A stretch of 15,772 bases of DNA, taken from BHER01 sp051652245 (lineage in GTDB: Bacteria > Bacillota_I > Bacilli_A > Culicoidibacterales > Culicoidibacteraceae). The stretch covers positions 1 to 15,772 of the forward strand of contig JBOFTV010000044.1 of the NCBI GenBank assembly GCA_051652245.1, given 5' to 3'. The notes beneath the pieces are model-generated. The model ran no database searches and was not told the DNA's origin. It saw nothing but the letters and a program-made list of their open reading frames with translations. This document shows, piece after piece, positions 1 through 8,463 of this stretch (position 1 is its first letter; each line of letters starts with the position of its first letter). A program made the translations under genes and the position numbers.

Positions 1-674
1 GTGCTGCCTATACAGCAGTTGATAATGCAGAAGACGATGGGGAAAGTGTAGAGAAAATAAATGTTCTAGCTACTAAATATCTTGTTGATGAAGCTGAGAA
101 AATGGACGCAAAATTCATGTATATTAGCACCGATTATGTATTTTCAGGAGAGGGGAATGCCCCCTTTACAACAGAAGATATGCCAAATCCTGTCAGCGTA
201 TATGGAAAAACAAAACTTGCGGGTGAAGCTTGTGTTGACAAGTGGAATAAACATTTCATCGTCAGGATTTCATGGGTATTTGGTGTAAATGGCAATAATT
301 TTATTAAAACAATGCTGAATTTAGCAAAAACAAGAAATGAAATTTCTGTTGTTGATGACCAAATTGGCTCACCAACATATACAAAAGATTTGGCAAAGCT
401 ACTTATTTCGATGATCCAGACACAAAAGTATGGACTCTACCTAGCATCAAATGAAGGCTATTGCAGCTGGTATGAATTTGCTCAAGAAATTTTTAAACAG
501 TGTAACATTGAGATGCGGGTTTCACCTGTTGGGAGCTCGAGTTATCCAGTTAAAGCAAAAAGACCACTAAATTCGCGGATGGATAAATCAAAATTAACGG
601 AAAGTGGTTTTCTACTCCTCCCTGAGTGGAAAGATGCCGTTTCTAGATACCTAATTGAAATTAACGCAAAATAA
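1..674 (+). CDS. rmlD: dTDP-4-dehydrorhamnose reductase, C-terminal part (5' end outside window)
   Basis: This enzyme reduces dTDP-4-keto-L-rhamnose to dTDP-L-rhamnose with NAD(P)H, the last step of the pathway, in the cytoplasm. The frame is open from base 3 and begins AAYTAVDNAE, the usual RmlD motif after the third beta strand. About 60 N-terminal residues, including the Rossmann glycine motif, therefore lie left of the window. The short-chain dehydrogenase catalytic residues are present: the Thr of STDYVFSG and the Tyr and Lys of YGKTKLAGE. RISWVFG and the late segment RPLNSRMDKSKL are also typical of RmlD. An internal ATG at 102 could be taken as a start, but the homologous sequence clearly extends upstream of it. 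The gene ends 124 bases before rmlA, and a probable promoter lies in that gap. The family assignment is secure. Confidence 0.95.
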   Translation, partial: AAYTAVDNAEDDGESVEKINVLATKYLVDEAEKMDAKFMYISTDYVFSGEGNAPFTTEDMPNPVSVYGKTKLAGEACVDKWNKHFIVRISWVFGVNGNNFIKTMLNLAKTRNEISVVDDQIGSPTYTKDLAKLLISMIQTQKYGLYLASNEGYCSWYEFAQEIFKQCNIEMRVSPVGSSSYPVKAKRPLNSRMDKSKLTESGFLLLPEWKDAVSRYLIEINAK

Positions 675-735
675 GCAAAAGTGGCTTAAAAACGGATGTT
701 ACCTTTTAAAATTAATATCATAGTCTTAACAAATA

Positions 736-759
736 TGATATAATTGATAATGATATACT
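736..759 (+). promoter_or_regulatory. Probable promoter with two tandem extended -10 boxes before rmlA
   Basis: The rmlD-rmlA gap contains TGATATAAT (736-744), a perfect TG-n-TATAAT extended -10, and TGATATACT (751-759), a second near-perfect copy 15 bases later. Neither has a good -35 hexamer at 16-18 bases, which is tolerated when the TG extension is present. The boxes lie about 40-60 bases before the rmlA start at 799. They would allow rmlA-C-B and the genes after them to be transcribed separately from rmlD. The inference rests on sequence match alone. Confidence 0.5.
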
Positions 760-798
760 GTTTAAAAGCATGGTATGAGAAGAAGGAGAGTTCTATTT

Positions 799-1677
799 AT
801 GAAAGGTATAATTTTAGCTGGCGGTAGTGGTACAAGACTTTACCCGCTAACAAGAGTTACAAGCAAACAACTATTACCAATATATGATAAACCAATGATT
901 TACTACCCACTATCAACCCTAATGCTTGCGGGTATTAAAGAAATTCTAATAATTTCAACACCAGAAGACACACCAAGATTCAAAGAACTATTAGGTGATG
1001 GGTCGAATTTTGGGCTAGAATTATCCTATGCAGTACAGCCAAGCCCAGATGGTCTTGCCCAGGCATTTACAATTGGTGCTGATTTTATTGGCAAAGATTC
1101 AGTTGCTTTAATTTTGGGTGATAACATCTATTATGGTAGTGGCTTTAGAAAAATTTTGCAGCAAACAGCGAGTAACACAGAGGGAGCAACAGTTTTTGGC
1201 TACTATGTCGAAGACCCGGAGCGTTTTGGTATTGTCGAATTTAATAAAGATGGACAGGTACTATCTGTGGAAGAAAAACCCAAAAACCCAAAATCAAACT
1301 ATGCAATTACTGGTCTTTATTTTTATGATAATGATGTTATTGAAATTGCTAGAGACCTACAGCCCTCAGAACGAGGAGAACTAGAAATAACAGACGTTAA
1401 CCGCGTCTACCTAGAAAAGAAAAAACTGGATGTTAAATTACTAGGTCGAGGGTTTACATGGCTAGACACAGGAACGCACGAATCCTTAGTAGAAGCGACA
1501 ACATTTATTAAGACTGTTGAATCACATCAAGGGATTAAAATTTCTTGTCTTGAAGAAATTGCTTATAATAATGGCTGGATTGATAAGCCAACATTAGAGG
1601 CTGCAGCACAGTTAATGGCTAAAACGGGCTACGGTCAATATCTTCAAAAAGTAGCCGATGGTAAAATAAAGTATTAA
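799..1677 (+). CDS. rmlA: Glucose-1-phosphate thymidylyltransferase
   Basis: This enzyme makes dTDP-glucose and pyrophosphate from dTTP and glucose-1-phosphate, the committed step of dTDP-L-rhamnose synthesis. The 292-residue protein is the normal family length. It has the nucleotide-binding signature GGSGTRLYPLT (residues 8-18), QLLPIYDKPMIYYPLS (24-39), the metal-binding LGDN (106-109), EEKPKNPKSNYA (158-169) and the WLDTGTH motif (221-227). I chose the ATG at 799 because the AAGGAG site at 783-788 sits 10 bases before it and the product then begins MKGIILAGG as in the family. An in-frame ATG at 775 would add eight residues rich in Arg and overlap the ribosome site, so it is unlikely. rmlC follows after 20 bases. 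Confidence 0.97.
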   Translation: MKGIILAGGSGTRLYPLTRVTSKQLLPIYDKPMIYYPLSTLMLAGIKEILIISTPEDTPRFKELLGDGSNFGLELSYAVQPSPDGLAQAFTIGADFIGKDSVALILGDNIYYGSGFRKILQQTASNTEGATVFGYYVEDPERFGIVEFNKDGQVLSVEEKPKNPKSNYAITGLYFYDNDVIEIARDLQPSERGELEITDVNRVYLEKKKLDVKLLGRGFTWLDTGTHESLVEATTFIKTVESHQGIKISCLEEIAYNNGWIDKPTLEAAAQLMAKTGYGQYLQKVADGKIKY

Positions 1678-1697
1678 AATAAAAATGAGGTAAAACA

Positions 1698-2246
1698 GTG
1701 AAAATAGAGCAAACAAAAATAAAAGATTTAATCGTTATTACACCTAATGCAATTGGTGATCACCGGGGTTGGTTTTGTGAAACATATAATCAGCAAGCAG
1801 CAATGGAAGCAGGTATTAGCCAAAACTTTATTCAAGATAATCACTCTTTTTCGGCACAAATAGGAACCCTAAGAGGCCTGCATTATCAATTAGCACCAAA
1901 AGCACAAACAAAGCTTGTAAGGTGTACAAAAGGTGCTATATTTGATGTAGCTGTTGACCTTCGCCAAAATTCACCAACATTTGGTCAGTGGTATGGTCTA
2001 GAATTATCAGCAGAAAATAAAAAACAATTACTCGTACCACAAGGTTTTGCTCATGGATTCATGACAATTACAAGTGATGCTGAAGTTCAATATAAAGTAG
2101 ATCAGCTATATTCAAAAGAACATGACAGTGGCATTTTATGGAGCGATCCAGCAATTGGGATAAAGTGGCCATTAGATGTAATTCCGGTGCTATCAGAAAA
2201 AGATAAAATAGCCCCGTTATTAAAAGATGCAAAGAACAATTTTTAG
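1698..2246 (+). CDS. rmlC: dTDP-4-dehydrorhamnose 3,5-epimerase
   Basis: This cupin-fold enzyme epimerises C3 and C5 of dTDP-4-keto-6-deoxyglucose to give dTDP-4-keto-L-rhamnose. The 182 residues match the family length. Visible motifs are DHRGWFCETY (21-30), FIQDNHSFS (44-52), LRGLHYQ with the catalytic base His62, the strand FDVAVDLR (82-89), VPQGFAHGF (113-121) and VQYKVD with the catalytic Tyr132. Translation starts at GTG (1698-1700), preceded by GAGG at 1687-1690. No ATG gives a full-length N terminus. It lies 20 bases after rmlA and 19 before rmlB, consistent with one transcript. Confidence 0.96.
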   Translation: MKIEQTKIKDLIVITPNAIGDHRGWFCETYNQQAAMEAGISQNFIQDNHSFSAQIGTLRGLHYQLAPKAQTKLVRCTKGAIFDVAVDLRQNSPTFGQWYGLELSAENKKQLLVPQGFAHGFMTITSDAEVQYKVDQLYSKEHDSGILWSDPAIGIKWPLDVIPVLSEKDKIAPLLKDAKNNF

Positions 2247-2265
2247 GAAAGTAAGTGATGTATAA

Positions 2266-3267
2266 ATGAAATTATTAATTACAGGTGGAGCAGGATTTAT
2301 TGGTGGAAATTTTGTTAGACATATGGTGAATAAATATCCGGATTACCAAATTATTAATCTAGATGCATTAACATATGCTGGTAACCTTGAAAGTATGAAA
2401 GATTTAGTTGAAAAGCCTAATTATAAATTTATTAAGGCTGATATTACAAATGCAGACGCGATGAAAGAAGTTTTTCAAAGAGAACAAATTACACATGTTG
2501 CTCATTTTGCAGCAGAAAGTCATGTAGATCGCTCAATTGAGAATCCTGGAATTTTTGTGCAAACAAATGTTGTTGGGACACAGGTTCTACTAGACTGTGC
2601 TAAGCAGTTTGGCATTACTAAACACTTACAAGTCTCAACGGATGAAGTGTATGGTGATCTTGATTTTGATCCGACGACTTTTTTTACTGAGAAGACGCCT
2701 TTGTCTCCAAGTAGTCCTTATTCTGCTAGTAAAGCGGGCGCAGACTTGCTTGTTATGGCATACTATGAAACATTTGGCGTGCCTGTGAATATTACGCGAT
2801 GCTCAAATAATTATGGACCATATCATTTCCCCGAAAAGCTAATTCCACTTACTATTTCGAAAGCAATTAATGGTGAGTCAATTCCTGTTTATGGTAATGG
2901 TGGCAATGTGCGAGATTGGTTACATGTAATTGATCATTGTCGCGCAATTGATATGGTTTTACATGAGGGGAAACTAGGTGAGGTTTATAATGTTGGTGGT
3001 CATAATGAGAAAACAAATCTTGAAGTCGTTAAAACAATCTTAAAAACATTAAATAAATCAGAAGATTTAATTGAATTTGTAGAAGATCGATTAGGACATG
3101 ACCGACGATATGCAATTGATCCTAACAAACTAGAAAATGAATTAGGGTTTAAACCAACGTATAATTTTGATACAGGAATTGAACAAACAATTCAGTGGTA
3201 TGTTGATAATAGACAGTGGTGGGAACATATTTTAGATGGAACATATGTAGACTATTATAAGGAATAA
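2266..3267 (+). CDS. rmlB: dTDP-glucose 4,6-dehydratase
   Basis: This NAD-dependent extended short-chain dehydrogenase converts dTDP-glucose to dTDP-4-keto-6-deoxyglucose, the second pathway step. The 333 residues have the Rossmann motif TGGAGFIG (6-13), FAAESHVDRS (81-90), the dehydratase triad STDEVYG with Thr125, Asp126 and Glu127, and YSASK with Tyr152 and Lys156. RCSNNYGPYHFPEKLIP and the C-terminal RLGHDRRYAID are also characteristic. The ribosome site before the ATG is weak; AGGAA lies 16 bases away, so translation may depend partly on coupling to rmlC. It completes the four-gene set, so the locus can supply dTDP-L-rhamnose on its own. Confidence 0.97.
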   Translation: MKLLITGGAGFIGGNFVRHMVNKYPDYQIINLDALTYAGNLESMKDLVEKPNYKFIKADITNADAMKEVFQREQITHVAHFAAESHVDRSIENPGIFVQTNVVGTQVLLDCAKQFGITKHLQVSTDEVYGDLDFDPTTFFTEKTPLSPSSPYSASKAGADLLVMAYYETFGVPVNITRCSNNYGPYHFPEKLIPLTISKAINGESIPVYGNGGNVRDWLHVIDHCRAIDMVLHEGKLGEVYNVGGHNEKTNLEVVKTILKTLNKSEDLIEFVEDRLGHDRRYAIDPNKLENELGFKPTYNFDTGIEQTIQWYVDNRQWWEHILDGTYVDYYKE

Positions 3268-3283
3268 CAATTAAAAAGAGGCG

Positions 3284-3312
3284 GGTGCATAGGCATCGGT
3301 CTCTACCGTTTT
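3284..3312 (+). other. Two small tandem stem-loops between rmlB and the first glycosyltransferase
   Basis: GGTGC-ATAG-GCATC (3284-3297, one G-U pair) is followed at once by CGGT-CTCT-ACCG (3297-3308), then TTTT (3309-3312). They share one base, so they are alternatives or stack end to end. The stems are short and the T run is brief. At most this is a weak attenuator or processing site in the 80-base gap, not a convincing terminator. Confidence 0.25.
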
Positions 3313-3347
3313 AAAAAGGCTTAAATAAAAAAAGCGAGGAAATCAAT

Positions 3348-5126
3348 ATGGCTAAACTAAAAAATATCTGGACAACATATAAATATAATGGTATTAAAGG
3401 AATTATTAGGAAAATAAAATATAAGCATAAGGATATGTACAATGTCTTTATTAAACATGAGGAAATCATCTCTTTAGCGGACATGCGCTTAAAAAGCGAG
3501 AATTTCTCATATAAGCCACTTTTTAGTATTATAATACCAATTTTTCAACCTAAACTTAGCGAGTTAGAATCATGCTTAAATTCGATTTTAGCACAAGGTT
3601 ATCCCTATTTTGAGATTTGTCTTGTTGATGATGGGAGTGATAACCTTGAATTAAAAAACTTTTTAACAGCACTGCAGGCAAATAACAAGTGTATCAAACT
3701 ACAAATAAATAAGGTAAATGAGGGAATCTCTAAAGCAAGTAATGATGCAATCAGCTTATCGCGTGGTCACTATCTTGGCTTAGTTGATCAAGATGACATG
3801 CTAGCAGCACATGCACTTTATACATATGCGCTGGCATTACAGGAGCAACAATACGATTTTCTCTATTCTGATGAGGATATGATAAATCAAGAAAATCGAC
3901 GCTTCAATCCGCAATTTAAGCCTGATTGGTCGCCACATACACTATTATCAAGGATGTATGTAAACCATTTTAGTGTTTACAAAAAAGAAATTGTAGAGCA
4001 GGTGGAAGGCTTTAGAACAGAATTTAATGGCTCACAAGACTATGATTTACTCTTAAGAGCAAGTCCTTATCTGGATAAGGTATTTCATAGCACCCAAATT
4101 TTATATCACTGGCGCACATCAGAACATTCAATAGCAACATCAATTGAAAATAAAGCATACATCTATCAAAAGGCAACTAATGCAATCACTCAATTTCTAA
4201 CAACGCAGAACATAGTAGCAACAGCTACATCGCATCAAAATTTACTCATCTATAATCTTGAAATCGAATTAAACAGCTTACCACTGGTATCAATTATTAT
4301 TCCTTTTAAAGACGGCTTATCGATGACTAAAAAGTTATTAGCGTCAATTGCCATATATGGGGGATATAAGCAGATTGAGCTAATTTTAGTTGATAACCAA
4401 AGCAGTTCAGTGGAAAAAAGAGCGTATGAGTTTTTTTTACAAAATTTTAGTAAAGAAAATGATATTAACTACAAAATAATCACTGCAGACTTCCCCTTTA
4501 ACTATGCCAAAATAAATAATATTGGTGTAAGCCATAGTGCGGGAGAGTATCTCTTATTTTTAAATAATGATGTTGAATTTATGATGACTAATTCAATAAA
4601 AACATTAATAAGCGTGGCTCAATTACCCAAAACAGGTGCTGTTGGAATGACACTTTTATATCCAAATGGTAGTATTCAACATGCTGGTGTTATCATGGGA
4701 TATCATGAAGTTGCTGGACATTCTGGGGTAGGTATGTCAAAAGGTGATTTTGGCTACTACGGACGGAATGTGTCACTCTATAACTTTTCAGCAGTTACAG
4801 CTGCCTGCCTCCTACTAAAAAAAAGCCAATTCAATCAAGTCAAGGGCTTTGAAGAAAAATTAGCTGTTGCTTATAATGACGTTGATCTTTGCCTAAAATT
4901 ACGAGAAAGTGGTTATTATAATGTTAATGTTGGCAGTATTCAAGCATTACATCATGAATCAATTACACGTGGAACTGATAACTTAGCTAATCCAAGATAT
5001 CAGCAAGAATGCCAATACATGAAGAAAAAATGGCAGAAATATCTAAGCAAAGATCCATTTTATAACGAAAATCTTTCCATAAATGTAGGGGAATTATATC
5101 AAATATCCTTAAAAAAGGAAGTGTAG
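3348..5126 (+). CDS. Glycosyltransferase with two GT2 domains (probable rhamnan/polysaccharide chain builder)
   Basis: This cytoplasmic or membrane-associated enzyme is predicted to transfer sugars from nucleotide donors to the growing glycan. The 592 residues hold two GT-A/GT2 domains. The first, about residues 58-290, has FSIIIPIFQP, LVDDGSD (92-98) and the metal-binding DQDD (147-150). The second, about 312-540, has VSIIIPFKDG, LVDN (347-350), FLNND (404-408), QHAGV (444-448) and YNDVDLCLK (509-517). It ends with DPFYNENL (569-576), a conserved tail. The 57 residues before domain 1 are basic and may contact membrane or acceptor. No transmembrane helix is seen. The ATG at 3348 follows GCGAGGAA (3334-3341). 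It sits directly after the rhamnose genes, and rhamnose is a reasonable donor, but the donor and linkage cannot be read from sequence. The protein at 11778-13601 is a paralogue. Confidence 0.88.
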   Translation: MAKLKNIWTTYKYNGIKGIIRKIKYKHKDMYNVFIKHEEIISLADMRLKSENFSYKPLFSIIIPIFQPKLSELESCLNSILAQGYPYFEICLVDDGSDNLELKNFLTALQANNKCIKLQINKVNEGISKASNDAISLSRGHYLGLVDQDDMLAAHALYTYALALQEQQYDFLYSDEDMINQENRRFNPQFKPDWSPHTLLSRMYVNHFSVYKKEIVEQVEGFRTEFNGSQDYDLLLRASPYLDKVFHSTQILYHWRTSEHSIATSIENKAYIYQKATNAITQFLTTQNIVATATSHQNLLIYNLEIELNSLPLVSIIIPFKDGLSMTKKLLASIAIYGGYKQIELILVDNQSSSVEKRAYEFFLQNFSKENDINYKIITADFPFNYAKINNIGVSHSAGEYLLFLNNDVEFMMTNSIKTLISVAQLPKTGAVGMTLLYPNGSIQHAGVIMGYHEVAGHSGVGMSKGDFGYYGRNVSLYNFSAVTAACLLLKKSQFNQVKGFEEKLAVAYNDVDLCLKLRESGYYNVNVGSIQALHHESITRGTDNLANPRYQQECQYMKKKWQKYLSKDPFYNENLSINVGELYQISLKKEV

Positions 5127-5127
5127 T

Positions 5128-6042
5128 ATGACTGTTAATATTAGCCTTATTATTCCGCTGTACAACAGTAAAGTTATCAAAAGGACGTTAGACAGCGTCA
5201 TCAACCAGACAACGCCCTTCTACCAAGTCCTAATCATTGATGATGGATCAGAAGACCAATATGGAAAACTAGCCATGGAGTATAGCCAAAAGTACAGCTA
5301 CATTGAATATCTAAGGCAAGAAAATTTAGGTGTTAGTGCTACGAGAAATAAAGGCATTGAATTAGCCTTAGGAGAGTATCTCTGCTTTTTGGATGCAGAT
5401 GACATGTTAGTTCCAAATATGCATCAAGTATTGCTTGAAAAAATTGAACAAACCGCTCATTTTTTTGAGCTGTATCACTATAATTTTTGGCAGATATATG
5501 CAAATGGGACAACTGAAGAAAACCAATATTTTCTCGCTCAAAAGCAAAGCTATCAATCTGAACTACTGCTGCAGCAACAACTAGAAAAATTTCAAGAAGA
5601 GAGTAAGCATATGGTTTGGACATATTGCTATCGCACATCATTTTTAAGGGAAAAAGGAATTAAATTCCCAGAAGAACTAACAGTATTTGAAGATATTTAC
5701 TTCCTTCATCAACTGTTACTAGAGAATGCTCAAATATCAATTATTTCAAAACCACTGGTTCAATATTGTTATGAAAATGACTCGTCAACAAATTCAAAGG
5801 GGAATAAAATGAGTAGCCAGCTAACCATTTTTTACAAAATGATGAATTTAAGGGGGATGAAATCATGGCAAAGAAGATATATCTTAAAATTTTCTGTGAA
5901 AATCATGCCTTATGCTGAGTTTGAAATTTTTTCCAAAGAAATGATAAAACAGCCATTTATTTTTTATTATGGGAGGAAAGTAATTTTCTTGAAAAGTAAA
6001 GTAATTCGGAAAGTTAGAAAAGTAATTGTGAAATACCAATAG
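5128..6042 (+). CDS. Single-domain family 2 glycosyltransferase
   Basis: This is an inverting-type GT2 enzyme of 304 residues. The GT-A domain begins at residue 4 with ISLIIPLYNS, followed by the donor-binding IIDDGS (36-41), GVSATRNKGIELA (68-80) and the DxD-type DADD (89-92). FEDIYF in the middle of the protein resembles the ED motif supplying the catalytic base in this family. The C-terminal third is Lys-rich and may bind membrane. The ATG lies one base after the stop of the preceding gene, with AAGGAA seven bases upstream, so the two are translationally linked. Its acceptor and sugar are unknown. RgpB- or EpaB-like rhamnosyl- or glucosyltransferases are plausible relatives by context only. 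It is the last gene before the gap at 6043-6427. Confidence 0.88.
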   Translation: MTVNISLIIPLYNSKVIKRTLDSVINQTTPFYQVLIIDDGSEDQYGKLAMEYSQKYSYIEYLRQENLGVSATRNKGIELALGEYLCFLDADDMLVPNMHQVLLEKIEQTAHFFELYHYNFWQIYANGTTEENQYFLAQKQSYQSELLLQQQLEKFQEESKHMVWTYCYRTSFLREKGIKFPEELTVFEDIYFLHQLLLENAQISIISKPLVQYCYENDSSTNSKGNKMSSQLTIFYKMMNLRGMKSWQRRYILKFSVKIMPYAEFEIFSKEMIKQPFIFYYGRKVIFLKSKVIRKVRKVIVKYQ

Positions 6043-6427
6043 CGGTAACTAGTAATCCAATGGTTGTAACTTAAGCCCAAAACTGTCTAGAAAACCATGT
6101 AGTGATACTTTGGCGTTTTCCCAAATCTCCTCGTACTGCTAATGTTTTTTGATTGATTTTACATGGAAATACCAACCTTCAAATATGATATGGATTTCTT
6201 GATTCAGTCACCTTTAATTATTGGATGATTGGGGGTGTGTCAGGATTTTCACGTAAAAATAAAAGGAATACAACAACTATTTTTATGCTTGAATTCCTTA
6301 GCTTACGAACATCTGCTGATTTGTTAGCAATAGAGAGGGGCAAGTGAAAATAGGAGACCCAAGTCTTCCATTTATGCCTAAAATCAGGTATAATGGTAAA
6401 AGAAATAATATGAGGTGAAGAAATAAA
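6043..6427. other. 385-base gene-free gap with decayed coding-like fragments on the minus strand
   Basis: No intact gene is present. On the minus strand, one frame reads coding-like sequence including EIWENAKVSLHGFL between stops at 6139-6141 and 6049-6051, and the same frame upstream of that stop contains YFHVKSIKK. A second minus-strand stretch, roughly 6220-6345, reads about 40 open codons including ADVRKLRNSSIKIVVVFL. A 7-base inverted repeat AAGGAAT/ATTCCTT flanks a short loop near 6258-6296. These look like the eroded remains of an insertion sequence or another gene, but I recognise no family. The right edge holds a possible promoter and the ribosome site of the permease gene. Confidence 0.35.
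6389..6394 (+). promoter_or_regulatory. Candidate -10 box for the exporter genes
   Basis: A consensus TATAAT lies 33 bases before the permease ATG at 6428. No good -35 hexamer is found at 16-18 bases upstream. It could start a second transcript covering the export module and the genes after it. AGGTGA at 6413-6418 is the ribosome site. Confidence 0.35.
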
Positions 6428-7240
6428 ATGTTTAAATCATTTTTAAGTCTTAATAAAGAATTATGGAGAAACCGTAGAGTAGTATTTGCTATGGGAAGAA
6501 CAGAATTCAGAAATGAATATGTGGGGTCAGCACTAGGAATAGTTTGGGGCCTATTGAAGCCTTTTATTATGGTTGCAGCATATTGGTTTGTCTTTTCAAT
6601 AGGTATGAGAGCAGGAATGATTTTAAACGTACCTTATGTAGCATGGTTAATTCCAGGGTTGTTTTCTTGGACATTTTTATCTGATTCGTTGGTAGGTGGA
6701 ACAGGAGCGATTAGAAATAACTCACACCTAGTTAAGAAGATTGTCTTCCCGGTTAGTATTCTACCAATTGTTAAACTCTATTCAAATTTTTTAAATCATG
6801 TTATTTTCATGACAATTGCAGTGATTTTAATTATATTTTTAAAGGTTCAACTAACAATCTATGCAATTCAGATAATTTATTATTGTTTTTCAGGTATAAT
6901 TTTCACTGTGGCGTTAACAAGATTATTATCAGCAATGGCGGTCATTTCAATTGATGTCATGCACTTTATTTCAACGATAATGCAACTTTTATTTTGGGCA
7001 ACTCCTGTTGTCTGGAATCCGGAAGTTGTAGGAGGGAAATCATTACTATTACTGAATATTATGAAGCTTAATCCATATTTCTATCTTGTACAAGGCTATC
7101 GGATTAGCTTGTTTGAAAAGCAGTGGGCCTGGGAGCAACCGTATTACATGCTATATTTTTGGTTGCTGACGATTTTTTTATTTTTTATTGGATCATACTA
7201 CTACAGTAAAACAAGAAAAGAGTTTGCTGACGTCATATAA
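6428..7240 (+). CDS. wzm: Polysaccharide ABC transporter permease (Wzm/RgpC/TagG type)
   Basis: This is the membrane half of a two-component exporter that moves lipid-linked glycan from the cytoplasm to the outer face of the membrane. The 270 residues match the ABC-2 permease family. The sequence FAMGRTEFRNEYVGSALGIVW near residues 20-40 is the usual cytoplasmic amphipathic segment running into helix 1. Hydrophobic segments lie at roughly 36-57, 67-87, 107-138, 141-168, 180-196 and 240-260, giving about six helices. HLVKKIVFPVSILP (100-113) and LNPYFYLVQGYR (214-225) are typical of Wzm, TagG and RgpC. The ATP-binding partner follows 23 bases downstream. The symbol wzm is used for type; rgpC or tagG would be equivalent by function. 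Confidence 0.93.
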   Translation: MFKSFLSLNKELWRNRRVVFAMGRTEFRNEYVGSALGIVWGLLKPFIMVAAYWFVFSIGMRAGMILNVPYVAWLIPGLFSWTFLSDSLVGGTGAIRNNSHLVKKIVFPVSILPIVKLYSNFLNHVIFMTIAVILIIFLKVQLTIYAIQIIYYCFSGIIFTVALTRLLSAMAVISIDVMHFISTIMQLLFWATPVVWNPEVVGGKSLLLLNIMKLNPYFYLVQGYRISLFEKQWAWEQPYYMLYFWLLTIFLFFIGSYYYSKTRKEFADVI

Positions 7241-7263
7241 AGCAATTAAGAAGGAGGAGAAAA

Positions 7264-8463
7264 ATGGAACAAAAAAAATCATCTACCGTGATTAAAATCA
7301 TAAAAGTTACAAAAGAGTATAAGATTTTTACTAGCCCAAAGCATAGGCTAGGGTACTCAGTAACGAAAAATAAAAAGTTTGCTCCAAAGATTTTTAGTGC
7401 AGTGAAGGATGTAAATTTATCAATAAAAAAAGGAGAAATACTCGGTATCATTGGGAAAAATGGTGCTGGGAAATCTACTTTATTGAAAATGATTACAGGT
7501 GTGACTTTTCCAACACGAGGAGAGATTAACGTCAGCGGAAGAATCGCTTCACTACTAGAATTAGGTGCAGGATTTAATCCAGAGTTAACAGGCATAGAGA
7601 ATATTTATTTTCAAGGTGCTCTACTTGGAATTGAAAAAGTAGAAATGGGAAAGAAAATTCCGGAAATTATTGACTTTGCGTCAATAGGTGATTTTATTGA
7701 TCAACCTGTCAAAAATTATTCAAGTGGTATGTTTGCACGATTGGCATTTGCAACAGCAATTAATATAGAACCGGAGATTCTCATCGTAGATGAGGTTTTA
7801 TCTGTAGGTGATGTTGCTTTTCAATTCAAGTGTATTGAAAAGATGAAAGAGTTTTCTCAAAGGGGGGTTACAATTATTTTTGTAACACATGCTATGATGT
7901 CGCTGTATCGTTTTTGTAATAGAGCTATTTGGATTGACAAAGGAAAAGTTGTGTTGGATGGAACAGTGGAAGAAGTTGTTCCGGTATATGAAGATAGTAT
8001 AAAAAAAAGTGGAACTAATAATATCGCTGCAAGTATGATTGTTGATACAAATGAAATCATTAGGGTTACTAAAATTGAAACAATTCAGAAAGATATCTCT
8101 GTTTCCGAAATCAAAAAAGGTGTACCATTTTTGATTGAGATTGGTTATGAACTTATGATGAATTTGGAAGAACACCCATATTTTGCCTTATCTATTGTTA
8201 AAGAGGGCGTAATATATGATATGTTTGGTATTTATCCAGCACAAAATCGCTATACACTGCCAAAGGTCGAGGGGAAAAGAAAGATATCAGTTACATTTGT
8301 AAATCCAGCGCTAAATAGCGGAAAATATGAGGTCTACTTTTCAATATCTGAAAAAAACGGAATAAGTCAGCTCTATTTTTCTAAAATTTTAGATTTACAG
8401 ATTGTTGGGAAAATGGATAGTCTAGGTTTATTTGATATAGAGCATAAGGTAGTTATCATGTAG
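7264..8463 (+). CDS. wzt: Polysaccharide ABC transporter ATP-binding protein with C-terminal Wzt-like domain
   Basis: This is the ATPase that drives the permease encoded just upstream. Residues 1-250 form the nucleotide-binding domain: Walker A GKNGAGKST (64-72), the Wzt/TagH-type LLELGAGFNPELTG (97-110), ABC signature YSSGM (152-156), Walker B ILIVDE (172-177), D-loop SVGD (180-183) and switch His209. Residues about 255-399 form an additional beta-rich domain. Position and pattern (GVPFLIEIGYEL, NRYTLPKVEG, LNSGKYEVYFSISEKNG) match the Wzt C-terminal carbohydrate-binding domain, which in Gram-negative O-antigen exporters recognises the modified non-reducing end of the chain. The 399-residue length agrees with Wzt rather than the shorter ATPases lacking this domain. 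AGGAGG at 7252-7257 is a strong ribosome site. Confidence 0.93.
   Translation: MEQKKSSTVIKIIKVTKEYKIFTSPKHRLGYSVTKNKKFAPKIFSAVKDVNLSIKKGEILGIIGKNGAGKSTLLKMITGVTFPTRGEINVSGRIASLLELGAGFNPELTGIENIYFQGALLGIEKVEMGKKIPEIIDFASIGDFIDQPVKNYSSGMFARLAFATAINIEPEILIVDEVLSVGDVAFQFKCIEKMKEFSQRGVTIIFVTHAMMSLYRFCNRAIWIDKGKVVLDGTVEEVVPVYEDSIKKSGTNNIAASMIVDTNEIIRVTKIETIQKDISVSEIKKGVPFLIEIGYELMMNLEEHPYFALSIVKEGVIYDMFGIYPAQNRYTLPKVEGKRKISVTFVNPALNSGKYEVYFSISEKNGISQLYFSKILDLQIVGKMDSLGLFDIEHKVVIM

Noticed and set aside
775..798. In-frame upstream ATG that would extend RmlA by eight residues
   Set aside because: The added residues are encoded by the ribosome-site region itself, and RmlA proteins begin at the MKGIILAGG methionine.
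5339..5641. Minus-strand 100-codon open frame inside the single-domain GT2 gene
   Set aside because: It is antisense to conserved GT2 motifs and shows no ribosome site or recognisable domain.
7233..8175. Minus-strand open frames opposite the ATPase gene (7233-7595, 7798-8175 and 7857-8060)
   Set aside because: They lie wholly within a strongly conserved coding gene on the other strand and have no family resemblance.
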